Shown in pieces: positions 52,573 through 62,358 of a stretch of DNA of 64,000 nucleotides. Position numbers and translations under genes: made by a program. How positions within the stretch are numbered: the stretch's first letter is position 1; every line of letters starts with the position of its first letter. The DNA comes from Clostridium estertheticum subsp. estertheticum. GTDB taxonomy: Bacteria > Bacillota > Clostridia > Clostridiales > Clostridiaceae. The DNA lies in the NCBI RefSeq assembly GCF_001877035.1, contig NZ_CP015756.1, positions 3,959,001 through 4,023,000 on the forward strand, in the 5' to 3' direction. The notes under the pieces were generated by a model that did not search any database, had not been told where the DNA came from, and worked only from the letters and a program-made list of their open reading frames with translations.

Positions 52573-53004
52573 ACTATTTTGCCTCCATCATCTGTTTTAG
52601 ATTTCTTTAGTTATAATCAATAATAACATCATATTTATATCCACTATTATCACTGTTTTTTAATAAATTTAGGATTCACTCTTTAATTTTCGGAAATATT
52701 TGATTAAACTTGAACTTTTTTAAATTTCTAAGTAAATTTTTTACTACCTTCACCTTCCATTCATGTTTATTAGGCTTGTACCATTTGGTTTCGTAATGTT
52801 ATAAGAATCAAATATATTCATCAATTAACACTTTTTACTAATAATGATAATTATACAATATAAAAATGTATGAAAGCAAACATTTTTTGTCTATTTTCGT
52901 ACATTTAAATGGATGTTACTTTTACTTTATATGCATATACATATAAATCTAAACGTGATAATATATATTAATGATAAAACATTCTAATAAGACTATTTTC
53001 ATGG
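52573..53004. other. Intergenic region, no gene seen
   Basis: AT-rich gap between the divergent HtrA-type and first Pip genes. Apart from promoter-like elements near the right end, I see no RNA fold, repeat or reading frame with translation signals. Confidence 0.5.
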
Positions 53005-53010
53005 TATAAT
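53005..53010 (+). promoter_or_regulatory. Extended -10 promoter of the first Pip gene
   Basis: TATAAT preceded by TGG (ATGGTATAAT) lies 38 bases before the start codon. No consensus -35 is present, as is usual for extended -10 promoters. Confidence 0.6.
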
Positions 53011-53048
53011 AAGAGGTTGAAAAAATACATATAAGGTTGTGAACGTTT

Positions 53049-55376
53049 ATGAAGAATATTTTGAGAAGTTGTAAAACGTATATAAAAAGTGCTTCGAATA
53101 GCTCTAGAATATTTATAAAAAAGGTTTTTATTTATCATAAAACCCATATGAAAAAGGTATTTATAAATTGTGCGGTGCATATGAAAAAGATTTTGAAAGG
53201 TTATAAAATAAATAATAAAAATGTTTCTAGAATTTATAAGAGAGATATTAAAAATATATTAACAAACCGTGCAACATTAATTATGATGATAGGACTAATT
53301 TTAGTCCCCCCACTTTATGCCTGGTTTAATATTAGGGCTGGTTGGGATCCATATTTAAATACTAAAGGAATTTCGGTTGCAATTGTTAATCTTGATAAAG
53401 GATCTGAATTCAGAAATGTTAAAGTTAATATTGGCGACAATGTTGTAAAAAGTTTAAAGACCAATCAATCTATCGGTTGGACCTTTGTAAGTGAGAGTGA
53501 GGCTAAACAAGGTATTAAATATGGTAAATACTATGCCAGCTTAACTATGCCAAAAGATTTTTCAAAGGATCTTCTTTCTGTTGTAGCTGATGACACTCCA
53601 ACAAAAGCAAAACTAATTTATACTGTTAATGAAAAAAGAAATGCTATAGCTCCAAAACTCACGAAGAAAGGTGCAACTGCTCTGCAGTCAGAAATCACAA
53701 AAAACTTCATTCAAACATCTAGTGGAACAATTCTTTCTTTCCTCACTCAAATTGGAGTTGAGCTAGAAAATAATAAACCACAACTTAAAAATCTTGCTGA
53801 TATGATGATTAGCCTAGATGATAAGATGCCTAAAATTAAAAAATCCATGGATAATGCTTATGGACAATCTATACTACTTCAAAAATATATGCTTAATGTT
53901 AAGAATAATCTTCCTGTTATGACAAATGGAATCGGAGATGCTTTGACCATTGCTAAAACAAGCAATGGATACATAGAAAAGTCAAAAGATTCACTAAAAG
54001 CTGCCTCTCCAATTATTCAGAAAGATCTTTCCACAATAAAAAGTATATCGGATACTGCTTCATCTTCTTTATCTGAACTTAATGACTTAAGACCATCAAA
54101 TAACGCTGTTATTAAAGAGGTTTTAGTTAAGACTCGGGACAAATATGGTGACGCAGTACAGACTATCGATAATGTATTAAGTCTAAATAGATCACTTAAT
54201 AATTTTCTAAATAGTACCGCTATTAATACTTTAATCTCTAACCTTTCAGATGCTCGCGATGAAATGATGACCCAACAAACCAATGTTAATGCTATGATTA
54301 ACACCGTTGACCGTGGCAATCAAGTTGTAACTAGTGATATAAATACTGCAAAGAAAGCTGCTGATAAATCTTCTAATTCAATAAGTAATATAATGGGTGA
54401 TTTTAAAACTATAATTGATCCAAAAATCGACAATGCTATGCAAAACACAAAAGAATTATCAACTAATACAGTTAATATGCTACAGAATATACAAAACGAT
54501 ATGCCCCTAATTAATAGCACACTTGGGCAAACCAATAGTCAAATAAACTCAAGCATAAAAAGTTTAAATACAGTAAGGAATAATTTTCCGAAAGCGGCAG
54601 AATATCTCCATACAAATACACAAAAATTAAGAGGTCTTACTGATGATAAAAAACTTAATGAAATTATAAACATGTTAAAAAAAGATGGTGCAAAGGAAAG
54701 TGATTTCTTATCAAACCCCGTAGCAATAAAACAAAATAGCATATATCCAATACCTAATTATGGTTCAGCTATGTCGCCATTTTATACTACGCTTGCTATT
54801 TGGGTAGGTGCGCTTCTAATGCACTCCTTATTATCAGTTGAGGTTAAAAAATTTGAAGATGGTGCGCCAATAAGCACAAGAGAAAAATTTTTGGGAAGAT
54901 ATTTTACCTTTTTAACTATTGCAATTTTGCAAACTTTAGTAACAATAGTCGGTAACATCCTTTTACTAAAAACCTATGTTGTATCACCTATTATACTTAT
55001 ACTATTCGGCATTTATGTAAGCATAGTATTTCTTACGATTATCTATTCATTCGTATGTATTTTAGGAAATATAGGTAAAGCTTTGATTGTTGTAGTGATG
55101 GTACTCCAAATTTCTGCCTCAGGAGGAACATTTCCAGTAGAATTATTGGGTAGTTTCTTTCAATTCATACACCCTATGCTTCCATTTACTTATGCTGTAG
55201 GTGGAATGAGGGAAACAGTCGCAGGAATTATACCCTCAGTATTAATTAGTCATGTGTTAACACTCTCCAAATATTTAGTTGTCTGTTTCATTCTTGCATT
55301 TGTATTACAAGAAAGAATGAATAAAATAAATTCGAAATTTATAAAAGAATTTGATAAAAGCGGTTTAGCTGAGTAA
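53049..55376 (+). CDS. YhgE/Pip-family membrane protein, copy 1 (775 aa)
   Basis: Pip/YhgE proteins are large membrane proteins with helix 1 (ATLIMMIGLILVPPLYAWF), a long extracellular coiled region (about 100-590) rich in repeats like ISNIMGDFKTIIDP, and five C-terminal helices of the ABC-2 type. Homologues act in phage infection (Lactococcus Pip) and type VII secretion. This copy has about 44 extra N-terminal residues made of repeated basic units (KKVFIYHKTH, MKKVFINCAVH, MKKILKGYK) absent from copy 2. A possible inner start lies at the third unit, but the ribosome site supports 53049. Confidence 0.88.
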   Translation: MKNILRSCKTYIKSASNSSRIFIKKVFIYHKTHMKKVFINCAVHMKKILKGYKINNKNVSRIYKRDIKNILTNRATLIMMIGLILVPPLYAWFNIRAGWDPYLNTKGISVAIVNLDKGSEFRNVKVNIGDNVVKSLKTNQSIGWTFVSESEAKQGIKYGKYYASLTMPKDFSKDLLSVVADDTPTKAKLIYTVNEKRNAIAPKLTKKGATALQSEITKNFIQTSSGTILSFLTQIGVELENNKPQLKNLADMMISLDDKMPKIKKSMDNAYGQSILLQKYMLNVKNNLPVMTNGIGDALTIAKTSNGYIEKSKDSLKAASPIIQKDLSTIKSISDTASSSLSELNDLRPSNNAVIKEVLVKTRDKYGDAVQTIDNVLSLNRSLNNFLNSTAINTLISNLSDARDEMMTQQTNVNAMINTVDRGNQVVTSDINTAKKAADKSSNSISNIMGDFKTIIDPKIDNAMQNTKELSTNTVNMLQNIQNDMPLINSTLGQTNSQINSSIKSLNTVRNNFPKAAEYLHTNTQKLRGLTDDKKLNEIINMLKKDGAKESDFLSNPVAIKQNSIYPIPNYGSAMSPFYTTLAIWVGALLMHSLLSVEVKKFEDGAPISTREKFLGRYFTFLTIAILQTLVTIVGNILLLKTYVVSPIILILFGIYVSIVFLTIIYSFVCILGNIGKALIVVVMVLQISASGGTFPVELLGSFFQFIHPMLPFTYAVGGMRETVAGIIPSVLISHVLTLSKYLVVCFILAFVLQERMNKINSKFIKEFDKSGLAE

Positions 55377-55411
55377 TGCTTTAGCTGAGTAATGCTTCAG
55401 CTGAGTAATAG
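55364..55411. repeat. Three tandem 16-bp units at a gene end
   Basis: TTTAGCTGAGTAATGC occurs at 55364 and 55380, and a third copy with two changes at 55396. The repeat duplicates the final codons and stop (LAE-stop) of the first Pip gene. Confidence 0.85.
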
Positions 55412-55441
55412 TAAAATATATATGTAAGGTTGTGGCTGTTT

Positions 55442-57628
55442 ATGAATAAAATTTTTAAAGGTCCTAGAATAAATATGAAAAATGTTTTAAAAATTTATAA
55501 GAGAGATATAAAAAGTATACTCTGCAGTTATGTAACACTAATTATAGTAGTTGGGATATCTTGCTTACCAGCACTTTATGCATGGTTTAATATTCAAGCA
55601 GGTTGGGACCCATATTCAAAGACTAAAGGGCTTTTAGTTGCTGTTGTTAATTTGGATACTGGATCAAAACTAAAGGATACTAAAGTTAATATTGGTAATG
55701 ATTTGGTAAAAAAATTGAAAACTAATGAATCTATTGGTTGGACTTTTGTGAATGAGAGTGATGCTAAGGAAGGTGTAGAATATGGAAAATATTATGCCAG
55801 TTTTGTTATTCCTAAGGATTTTTCAAAGGATTTCCTATCTATTACATCTTATACTGATCCAATCAAAGCAAAATTAATTTATACTGTAAATGAAAAAGAG
55901 AATGCTGTAGCTCCAAAAATTACAGGCAGTGGCGCAACTTCCCTGCAAGAGCAAATAACCCAAACCTTTATTGAAACAGCTAGTGAAACCCTATTTACTT
56001 ATCTTAACCAAGTTGGAGTCGATCTTGCAAAAGACAAACCAAAACTTGAAAGTCTTATCGATATGGTTATTAGTGCAGATGATAATATGCCTAAAATCGG
56101 AAGTTCCCTAGATAATGTTTACACGGAAGCTTTAATGTTTCAAAAACTTATGAAAAATGTTAGGGGCGATATCCCTACTATATCTGGTGCCATAGACAAT
56201 ACTCTAGATCTTACTAAAACAGGCAATAAATATGCTCAAAAAGGAAAAAATTCACTACAAACGGTATCTCCGATTATGAAGGCAGACCTTGCTCTTATAA
56301 AAAATGCAGCGGATGATGCTGAATCCTCATTAACTGACTTTCAAGACTCAAAATCATCAAATAATAGTACTTTAATTAAAGCTCGTGATAAATATACTGA
56401 TGGCATACAGAAAATTGATAATGTACTCGCCCTAAATAAATCAATAAATAATTCCTTAAACAGTAATGTTATTGGAAATTTCATTAATCGTCTCACAAGT
56501 GTTAAAAATGAGATGACAAAACAGAAGGCTGATGTTAATTCTATGATTGATACCGTAGATCATGGTAATACAGTACTAACTAGTGATATAACCGCTGCGG
56601 TGCAGGGCGCTAATAAAGCTTCAGGATTAATTAATAATACAATGAATCTTTTCGACAGGGAAACCAGTGACGCAATTGATGATGCAATGAACAATGCAAG
56701 TGGCTTATCAACTGGTGCAACAAGTATGTTACAAAATATGCAAGGCAATATGCCTCTCATTACTAGTATGCTCGATCAAACCAATACTCAGTTTGACGCA
56801 GGCGTAGGTAGTTTAAAAGAAATAAAGGATAAGTTCCCAGGACTCCAAAAGGATATACATTCAAATGCACAAAAATTAAAAAAACTTACTGATGATGAAA
56901 AAATTAATGAACTTATAAAAATATTAAAAAGAGATGGTAAAAAGGAAAGTGACTTCTTAGCAAACCCAATAGAACTCGTGCAAAATAGAGTCTATCCAAT
57001 TCCTAATTATGGTTCAGCTATGACTCCATTTTACACTATACTTGCTATTTGGGTAGGTGCATTTATATTAGTTTCAATATTGTCAGTTCATATTAAAGAT
57101 TTTAAGGATGGCACACTTTTAACCACAAAAGAAAAATTTTTGGGAAGATATTTTACATTTGTAAGTATTGGAATTCTTCAATGTTTAATAACTATAGCTG
57201 GCAATTTATTTATTCTAAAAACTTATGCAGTTTCCCCCATAATACTTACACTATTTGGAGTATATGTTAGTATTGTGTTCACTACTATTATCTATACATT
57301 TGTATCTGTTTTAGGCAATGGGGGTAAGGCTTTAACTATGATAGCACTGGTACTACAAGTTTCTGGATCAGGAGGAACATTTCCAATAGAATTACTCGGT
57401 GATTTCTTCCAATATATAAATCCTATGATGCCATTTACTTATGCTATAGGAGGAATGAGGGAAGCAACGGCAGGAATTATACCCGATGTGTTAATTAAGA
57501 ATATGTTAATATTGGCTATATATTTTATTATTTTTTTACTTCTTGGACTTTTCTTAAAAGAAAAAATAAATAAAAAAACTGCTGGTTTTGTAAAGCAGTT
57601 TCATAAAAGTGGTCTAACAGGTGAATAA
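55442..57628 (+). CDS. YhgE/Pip-family membrane protein, copy 2 (728 aa)
   Basis: Tandem paralogue of the gene at 53049 with the same layout: helix 1 (VTLIIVVGISCLPALYAWF), signature WFNIQAGWDPYSKTKGL, extracellular coil, and C-terminal helices with GGTFPIELLGDFFQYINPMMPF. The matching AAGGTTGTG leader before each gene and the strong protein similarity indicate a duplication. ATG 55442 is chosen over an upstream in-frame start at 55430 because of that leader. A long hairpin terminator follows. Surface-membrane role; substrate unknown. Confidence 0.88.
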   Translation: MNKIFKGPRINMKNVLKIYKRDIKSILCSYVTLIIVVGISCLPALYAWFNIQAGWDPYSKTKGLLVAVVNLDTGSKLKDTKVNIGNDLVKKLKTNESIGWTFVNESDAKEGVEYGKYYASFVIPKDFSKDFLSITSYTDPIKAKLIYTVNEKENAVAPKITGSGATSLQEQITQTFIETASETLFTYLNQVGVDLAKDKPKLESLIDMVISADDNMPKIGSSLDNVYTEALMFQKLMKNVRGDIPTISGAIDNTLDLTKTGNKYAQKGKNSLQTVSPIMKADLALIKNAADDAESSLTDFQDSKSSNNSTLIKARDKYTDGIQKIDNVLALNKSINNSLNSNVIGNFINRLTSVKNEMTKQKADVNSMIDTVDHGNTVLTSDITAAVQGANKASGLINNTMNLFDRETSDAIDDAMNNASGLSTGATSMLQNMQGNMPLITSMLDQTNTQFDAGVGSLKEIKDKFPGLQKDIHSNAQKLKKLTDDEKINELIKILKRDGKKESDFLANPIELVQNRVYPIPNYGSAMTPFYTILAIWVGAFILVSILSVHIKDFKDGTLLTTKEKFLGRYFTFVSIGILQCLITIAGNLFILKTYAVSPIILTLFGVYVSIVFTTIIYTFVSVLGNGGKALTMIALVLQVSGSGGTFPIELLGDFFQYINPMMPFTYAIGGMREATAGIIPDVLIKNMLILAIYFIIFLLLGLFLKEKINKKTAGFVKQFHKSGLTGE

Positions 57629-57650
57629 CCTATTGCGAGTATCACAACAA

Positions 57651-57697
57651 AAAAAATATGAACCAGATAAATATTATTTATCTGGTTCATATTTTTT
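57651..57697. terminator. Bidirectional terminator
   Basis: A 22-bp perfect stem (AAAAAATATGAACCAGATAA-AT, 57651-57672) and its complement flank a 3-base loop. It lies between the second Pip gene and the convergent Ig-like gene. Confidence 0.85.
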
Positions 57698-57705
57698 AGT
57701 GTTTT

Positions 57706-60369
57706 TTATTTTACTTCTGGTATTTCGACTTCTATAGTATATAAATTCCCTTTGTAAAAGCCTGTTATCGTTGTTTTTCCAGGTTTTACTGCTGTTACAA
57801 GTCCAGTATTTGTATCTACTTTAGCTATCTCAGAATTGCTAGATGTCCAGGTTGTATCAGTTGTTACATCTATATCTTTATTTCCATATTGATCTACACC
57901 GAGTAATGTAATCTGCCCTGACGTTTCATTAACAACATTTCCATTTTCATCTCTACCAATTATTAATTGTGTTCCTGCTAAATCTTTGTTTTCATCAACA
58001 GTATCTTTAATTACTACTGTTGAAGGAGTAACTATAGAAACGTCATCAGAGAATATTAAATTTATTGAATCTGTTTTTCCATTGGCTGTAAGAACACTTA
58101 TTGTTATAATTGTATCACTACCAATACCCGTTGTAGCATTATTTACACCCGCCTTTGCCTTAACATTTATTACTGATCCATTTGTAGTTACAGTAACTAA
58201 TTTAGAATCAGAAATTACGTGAAGAGCATTTGTGGGCACATCAATATCTCCATTATTTACTTTATAAGTTAATGCTACCGATCCATCCAAAACATCATTA
58301 TTAGCATCATTATATACTTTGTATTTGTTTTCATTAAATACTATTGTATTTATATTTGTATTATCGCCAATGCTTATATTTGCAGTTGCTGTTATAGCAG
58401 GCTCAGTTAATGATTTCACAACTATTGTATCAATTCCTGTTGCTTCTCCAAAATATGTTATATACATTTTTTTAGCTCTATCATCATAAGAAACTGTTGC
58501 AGTAGTTTTTGATCCATATAATACTTTTACCATAGTAGGGTCAGTGATGGCTTTTCCATATTGGTCAAGTATAACTATTTCTTTTTTAACACTAGCTCCT
58601 GAAATTGTTGAAATTTTATTTTCTGCAAGTGTTATAGATTTCACTTTACTTTTTGCCCTTACAGTTAAGTCTAATGTATCTTTAATAACATCCGTAGAAG
58701 TTATTTCATTATTGCAAACTTTTATCGTGAGTATTGTGTCTGATTCTAAACTTTTAACCGATGTAGCATTGGGAGCGAATTTTACAGCTATCCCTTCTGC
58801 ATCTTCTTTTGTAGCATCTAAAATAACTCCTCTTGCATCATGTTTATAATAAACAATACTTGCAAAACTACCAAAACTTGTGCCTGCTTTATTTTTAGCC
58901 TCAATAGTCCATCCCGAAGTATCTGGAATTATTCCATCACCCTTATTGTCAACTGCACCTATAACCCTATAGACAGGAGTCATCTCATTCGCTATTATAC
59001 TATTGTCTATTATATTATTTCCAAGTTCAATAGACGAAAGTGACGTAACCTCTGAAATAGCTACTACATCCTTACTTGCCACTGTACCATTAACTCTTAG
59101 CCTTACTATGTAATTCCCAGCTTCTTTTGCATTAAATCTTAATGATTTAACTGGCCTAGTAGTTGATTGGTTTCCATCCATATCCAGCTTTTCAACTATT
59201 AAGTTATTATCTAATACTCCATTTCTATAAACTAAAGCTGTAACATTATTACCATTTTCATCTATAACCTCATTATGAGCATTTCTTATAACTAAATTTG
59301 CTACTGTCTTTGTATTAACTTTAAGTTTTGGTAATGTTATAGAATCAATAGTTGTTGCAATTACATTCACTGTAGTTGTCACATCAAATTTTGCTGCCTT
59401 TATAGTGCCTTCTGCGTCAAATGTCGTTCCTACATATGGAGTAACTTCAAATGTTCCCTCTTTTGTTGATTTAGCACTTATTATTATATCATTTTTATCA
59501 GCATCACTGCCTCCGCGAAGACTCGCCGTAACGGTTACATCACTAGCAACTGTACCACTTGTTTTAGGATTTATATTAAATTTGATCATATCTGTTGTTA
59601 ATCTAGCACCATCATTTTGTGTTACTTTATTATAAATAATATCTTCCTTATTAAACTCAGTAACAGGTTTTTCAGAGGTTAAATTAAGCTGTGAGATTTT
59701 AGCTTTTGCTACCACAAAATTAGTGCTTACTTCCGATATTAATTTTGAGCTTGAAGTACTCACATCTTTATCAAATTTATCAAGTTTTATTACTACAACA
59801 TCATTTTCAACTAAATCTTTGTCTAATGTTATTTTTGCCATATTATTATCTGTTGTTAATTTCACCTGCGTATCACTTAAAGTTATTCCATTTATTGTTG
59901 CTGTTACCTTATACGAAGAATCTGTTTTTATATCATATTTTTCACCATACTGGTCTAATGCTGTTAGGTAGATAACCTTTGATGTATTAGTAATTGCATT
60001 TGTAATACTTGTAAATGTTTTTGGATATGAAGTTTCTTTAATAGCTGTTACACTTGTATCTGCAGCATCAAATCTAGTTCCGCCTTTAGTATTTTTATAA
60101 ATTACAGCAGGTATTAGTCCCGCTGGAATGATTTCTCCTGTAACATTATCTATCCAATTCCCATTAAAATCTTTAACATAAATTGCTCCACCTGCGATTA
60201 TTGGACTCGTGATTTCAGAAGTATTAATTGAGTCATTAGCATACGCTAAATCAAAAGCCTTATCACCTATTACAACTGTTCCATTGTCCATTGCTGCAAA
60301 AGCCGTGAAAGATGTTGATCCAGCTATTATTAATGCAGCAAGTGTTGAACTTGTAATTTTCTTATTCAT
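57706..60369 (-). CDS. Exported Ig-like repeat protein with surface module (P3, 887 aa)
   Basis: Signal peptide (1-26), the shared module (28-105: GTVVIG, LAYAND, IYVKDF, GNWIDNVTG, LIPAVIYK), then about eight beta-rich repeats (each 90-110 residues, with recurring LDQYGEKYD, ILDQYGKAITDPTMV and GVDQYGNKDID openings) and a final BIG2-type unit (WTSSNSEIAKVDTNTGLVTA, VKPGKTTITGFYKG). It lacks LPXTG and SLH anchors, so the N-module is the best candidate for attachment. Leader GGAGGCATAAATAT resembles that of the HtrA-type gene. Probably an S-layer or matrix component. Confidence 0.87.
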   Translation of the reverse strand: MNKKITSSTLAALIIAGSTSFTAFAAMDNGTVVIGDKAFDLAYANDSINTSEITSPIIAGGAIYVKDFNGNWIDNVTGEIIPAGLIPAVIYKNTKGGTRFDAADTSVTAIKETSYPKTFTSITNAITNTSKVIYLTALDQYGEKYDIKTDSSYKVTATINGITLSDTQVKLTTDNNMAKITLDKDLVENDVVVIKLDKFDKDVSTSSSKLISEVSTNFVVAKAKISQLNLTSEKPVTEFNKEDIIYNKVTQNDGARLTTDMIKFNINPKTSGTVASDVTVTASLRGGSDADKNDIIISAKSTKEGTFEVTPYVGTTFDAEGTIKAAKFDVTTTVNVIATTIDSITLPKLKVNTKTVANLVIRNAHNEVIDENGNNVTALVYRNGVLDNNLIVEKLDMDGNQSTTRPVKSLRFNAKEAGNYIVRLRVNGTVASKDVVAISEVTSLSSIELGNNIIDNSIIANEMTPVYRVIGAVDNKGDGIIPDTSGWTIEAKNKAGTSFGSFASIVYYKHDARGVILDATKEDAEGIAVKFAPNATSVKSLESDTILTIKVCNNEITSTDVIKDTLDLTVRAKSKVKSITLAENKISTISGASVKKEIVILDQYGKAITDPTMVKVLYGSKTTATVSYDDRAKKMYITYFGEATGIDTIVVKSLTEPAITATANISIGDNTNINTIVFNENKYKVYNDANNDVLDGSVALTYKVNNGDIDVPTNALHVISDSKLVTVTTNGSVINVKAKAGVNNATTGIGSDTIITISVLTANGKTDSINLIFSDDVSIVTPSTVVIKDTVDENKDLAGTQLIIGRDENGNVVNETSGQITLLGVDQYGNKDIDVTTDTTWTSSNSEIAKVDTNTGLVTAVKPGKTTITGFYKGNLYTIEVEIPEVK

Positions 60370-60534
60370 ATATTTATGCCTCCGTTTATTTACATTTATC
60401 TTTTGATATTACTTTATAATTTTTATGCTTTACTTTTATACTTGTTTACACTTATATAACGCTTGTCCTGACAGTATAGTTGCATGTTTTTCAAATGTTT
60501 TTGTAATTACCTTTCACAAAATCCCCATTACAAT

Positions 60535-60580
60535 AAAAAAAGAAGATGTTTGGAATAAACTCATTCCAAACATCTTCTTT
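60535..60580 (-). terminator. Terminator of the second SLAP gene
   Basis: AAAGAAGATGTTTGGAAT and ATTCCAAACATCTTCTTT form an 18-bp perfect stem, with A/T tails on both sides. It lies between the SLAP gene and P3. Confidence 0.85.
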
Positions 60581-60602
60581 GTAAATATTAATTTGTATCA
60601 TT

Positions 60603-61220
60603 TTATGCCATTTCAAAGGTAATAGTCCAAGTTGTTAAGTCTGGTAATTGTTTACTAAGCTTTGCTTTTTCTATTAGTACTTCACATATACCTATTTTAT
60701 ACGGACTTATTTTTTTATTAATATCGATAAGACCTACTATTAGCACATTATCATTTGCATCTTTTAACTTGAATGGAAACTCATTTATTTCACTTTCATT
60801 ATTACTACCATTGTACATTAGTAATATTACTTTCAAATCATAATTATCAGTTTTTTCAACGCTAAAAGGAAACATCCTTGAATATTTATTATTTTTAACA
60901 ATTTTATTTTGAGAAAACTCCAATATCTTAGTGAGCTCTAATTTAGTTAAATTCTCTGGAATTTCCTCAAATCCATCCTCTATTAATTTATCACTTAGAA
61001 TTTCCTTTGAATTCCTAACTGCTTTTTTCTTTAATTTTTCATCTATTTTATTCTCACTACCAGCATTTAGTATTTCTCCATTTGGACAAACCTTATAAAT
61101 AAAATTATTAGATAAGTTTTGCTCTGATAAATCCTCAGTAGTTATAGTAACTAACCCACTTAATTTATCATTTATAACAATAAAATCAGTCCCAACCTTT
61201 TGTATATCAACATTACTCAT
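60603..61220 (-). CDS. SLAP-domain-like protein with one repeat (205 aa)
   Basis: No signal peptide. The C-terminal 85 residues match the SLAP pattern seen at 37612: VILLMYNGSNNESEINEF, LKDANDNVLIVGLIDINK, then PYKIGICEVLIEKAKL and TWTITFE. The N-terminal 115 residues are beta-rich then Lys-rich and unrecognised. It sits 233 bp upstream of the Ig-like module protein on the same strand and just after spo0A. As with the other SLAP gene, its neighbour is a module protein, which suggests a client-chaperone or assembly relation. Confidence 0.65.
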   Translation of the reverse strand: MSNVDIQKVGTDFIVINDKLSGLVTITTEDLSEQNLSNNFIYKVCPNGEILNAGSENKIDEKLKKKAVRNSKEILSDKLIEDGFEEIPENLTKLELTKILEFSQNKIVKNNKYSRMFPFSVEKTDNYDLKVILLMYNGSNNESEINEFPFKLKDANDNVLIVGLIDINKKISPYKIGICEVLIEKAKLSKQLPDLTTWTITFEMA

Positions 61221-61302
61221 ATATTTCCCTTCCCTTTTTGCAACAGTATTTTATGTTTTTAAAAAAACTTTTATATTTATAATTGTATCATAAAATCACA
61301 AA

Positions 61303-62118
61303 CTACACTACATTGTGTATTCTTAACTTATCAGCAACCATTGCTACAAATTCAGAATTACTAGGCTTACCTTTTTTATTACAGGTTATATAACCAAAAA
61401 TTTCATTAATATTCTCTTCTTTAAGCCCTGTCCATGCAATATCTAACGCGTGTCTCATTGATCTTTCCACCCTACTCGCCGTAGTACTAAATTTCTTGCC
61501 TATTGATGGATATAATTCTTTTGTTACTAATGATAAAAGTGCCGTGTCATTAATAACCATAAATATTGCTTCTCTTATGTACATATAACCCTTTAAATTA
61601 GTAGGTATTCCAATCTGATGGATAATTTTAGTTATTTCATTCATCATATCCGCATTGATAGATTCATTTTTATAAGTTCCACTCTGAGCATTATCAGAAT
61701 AAGTAGATGTTCGTACTGCATTACCACTATTGATAGTGGTATTTAACATCTGTCTTATTCTTTGAGCAAATACTTCCATATCAAAAGGTTTTACAACATA
61801 ATAATCTGCCCCGAGAGTTATGGCTCTTTTAGTTATTTTATCATTCCCCACCGCTGACAAAACTATTATATAAGGCTTTAAATCCTTATTCATACTACTT
61901 AACCTTTCTAGAACGTCAAGTCCGTCAAGGTTAGGCATAATTATATCAAGCACTAATAAATCAGGTTTTTTTTCATAAACAAGCTCTATTGCCTTTATTC
62001 CATCTCCTGCAATACCCATAACATTAATGTCATTCTCATTTGATAGATATTCATTAAGAACACTGCAAAATTCTTTATTGTCATCTGCAATTACTAGGTT
62101 AATCTTTTTATTTACCAT
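61303..62118 (-). CDS. spo0A: Sporulation master regulator Spo0A (or close paralogue)
   Basis: A 271-residue response regulator. The receiver (1-125) has the acidic pocket IADDNKEF, the phosphorylated Asp in LVLDIIMPNLDGLD and the Lys in VVKPFDME. A low-complexity linker (130-155) leads to the Spo0A C-terminal domain with KGYMYIREAIFMV, LYPSIGKKFSTTASRVERSM and GKPSNSEFVAMVADKL, the DNA-contacting helices. Clostridial spo0A normally follows spoIVB; here none is present, so this may be a second copy. A perfect 0A box lies 52 bp upstream of the start, consistent with autoregulation. Confidence 0.93.
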   Translation of the reverse strand: MVNKKINLVIADDNKEFCSVLNEYLSNENDINVMGIAGDGIKAIELVYEKKPDLLVLDIIMPNLDGLDVLERLSSMNKDLKPYIIVLSAVGNDKITKRAITLGADYYVVKPFDMEVFAQRIRQMLNTTINSGNAVRTSTYSDNAQSGTYKNESINADMMNEITKIIHQIGIPTNLKGYMYIREAIFMVINDTALLSLVTKELYPSIGKKFSTTASRVERSMRHALDIAWTGLKEENINEIFGYITCNKKGKPSNSEFVAMVADKLRIHNVV

Positions 62119-62169
62119 TTTTTTGTAATCTCCTTTATATATCAGTCACAAACTATACTAATATACTAA

Positions 62170-62176
62170 TTCGACA
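62170..62176 (-). promoter_or_regulatory. Spo0A box upstream of spo0A
   Basis: The minus strand reads TGTCGAA, the exact 0A-box core, 52 bp before the spo0A ATG. It is also within the divergent lipoprotein promoter region. Confidence 0.5.
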
Positions 62177-62358
62177 AAAAAGCACAAATTCCTCTTTTTA
62201 AAACAAAATATTTGAAATATTGACATTTTTTTTACTACTATTGATTTAATAAACTGCCATATTTATATACTATTATTTTTACAATGTAGATACTTGACAT
62301 TACCATTAATTGCTTTAAAATGTACATTGAGACTAATTTTTTAAGGAGGTGATTTTTC

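Noticed and set aside
59723-59975. Two overlapping rightward frames inside the Ig-like gene
   Set aside because: Antisense shadows of a continuous, domain-bearing reading frame; no translation signals.
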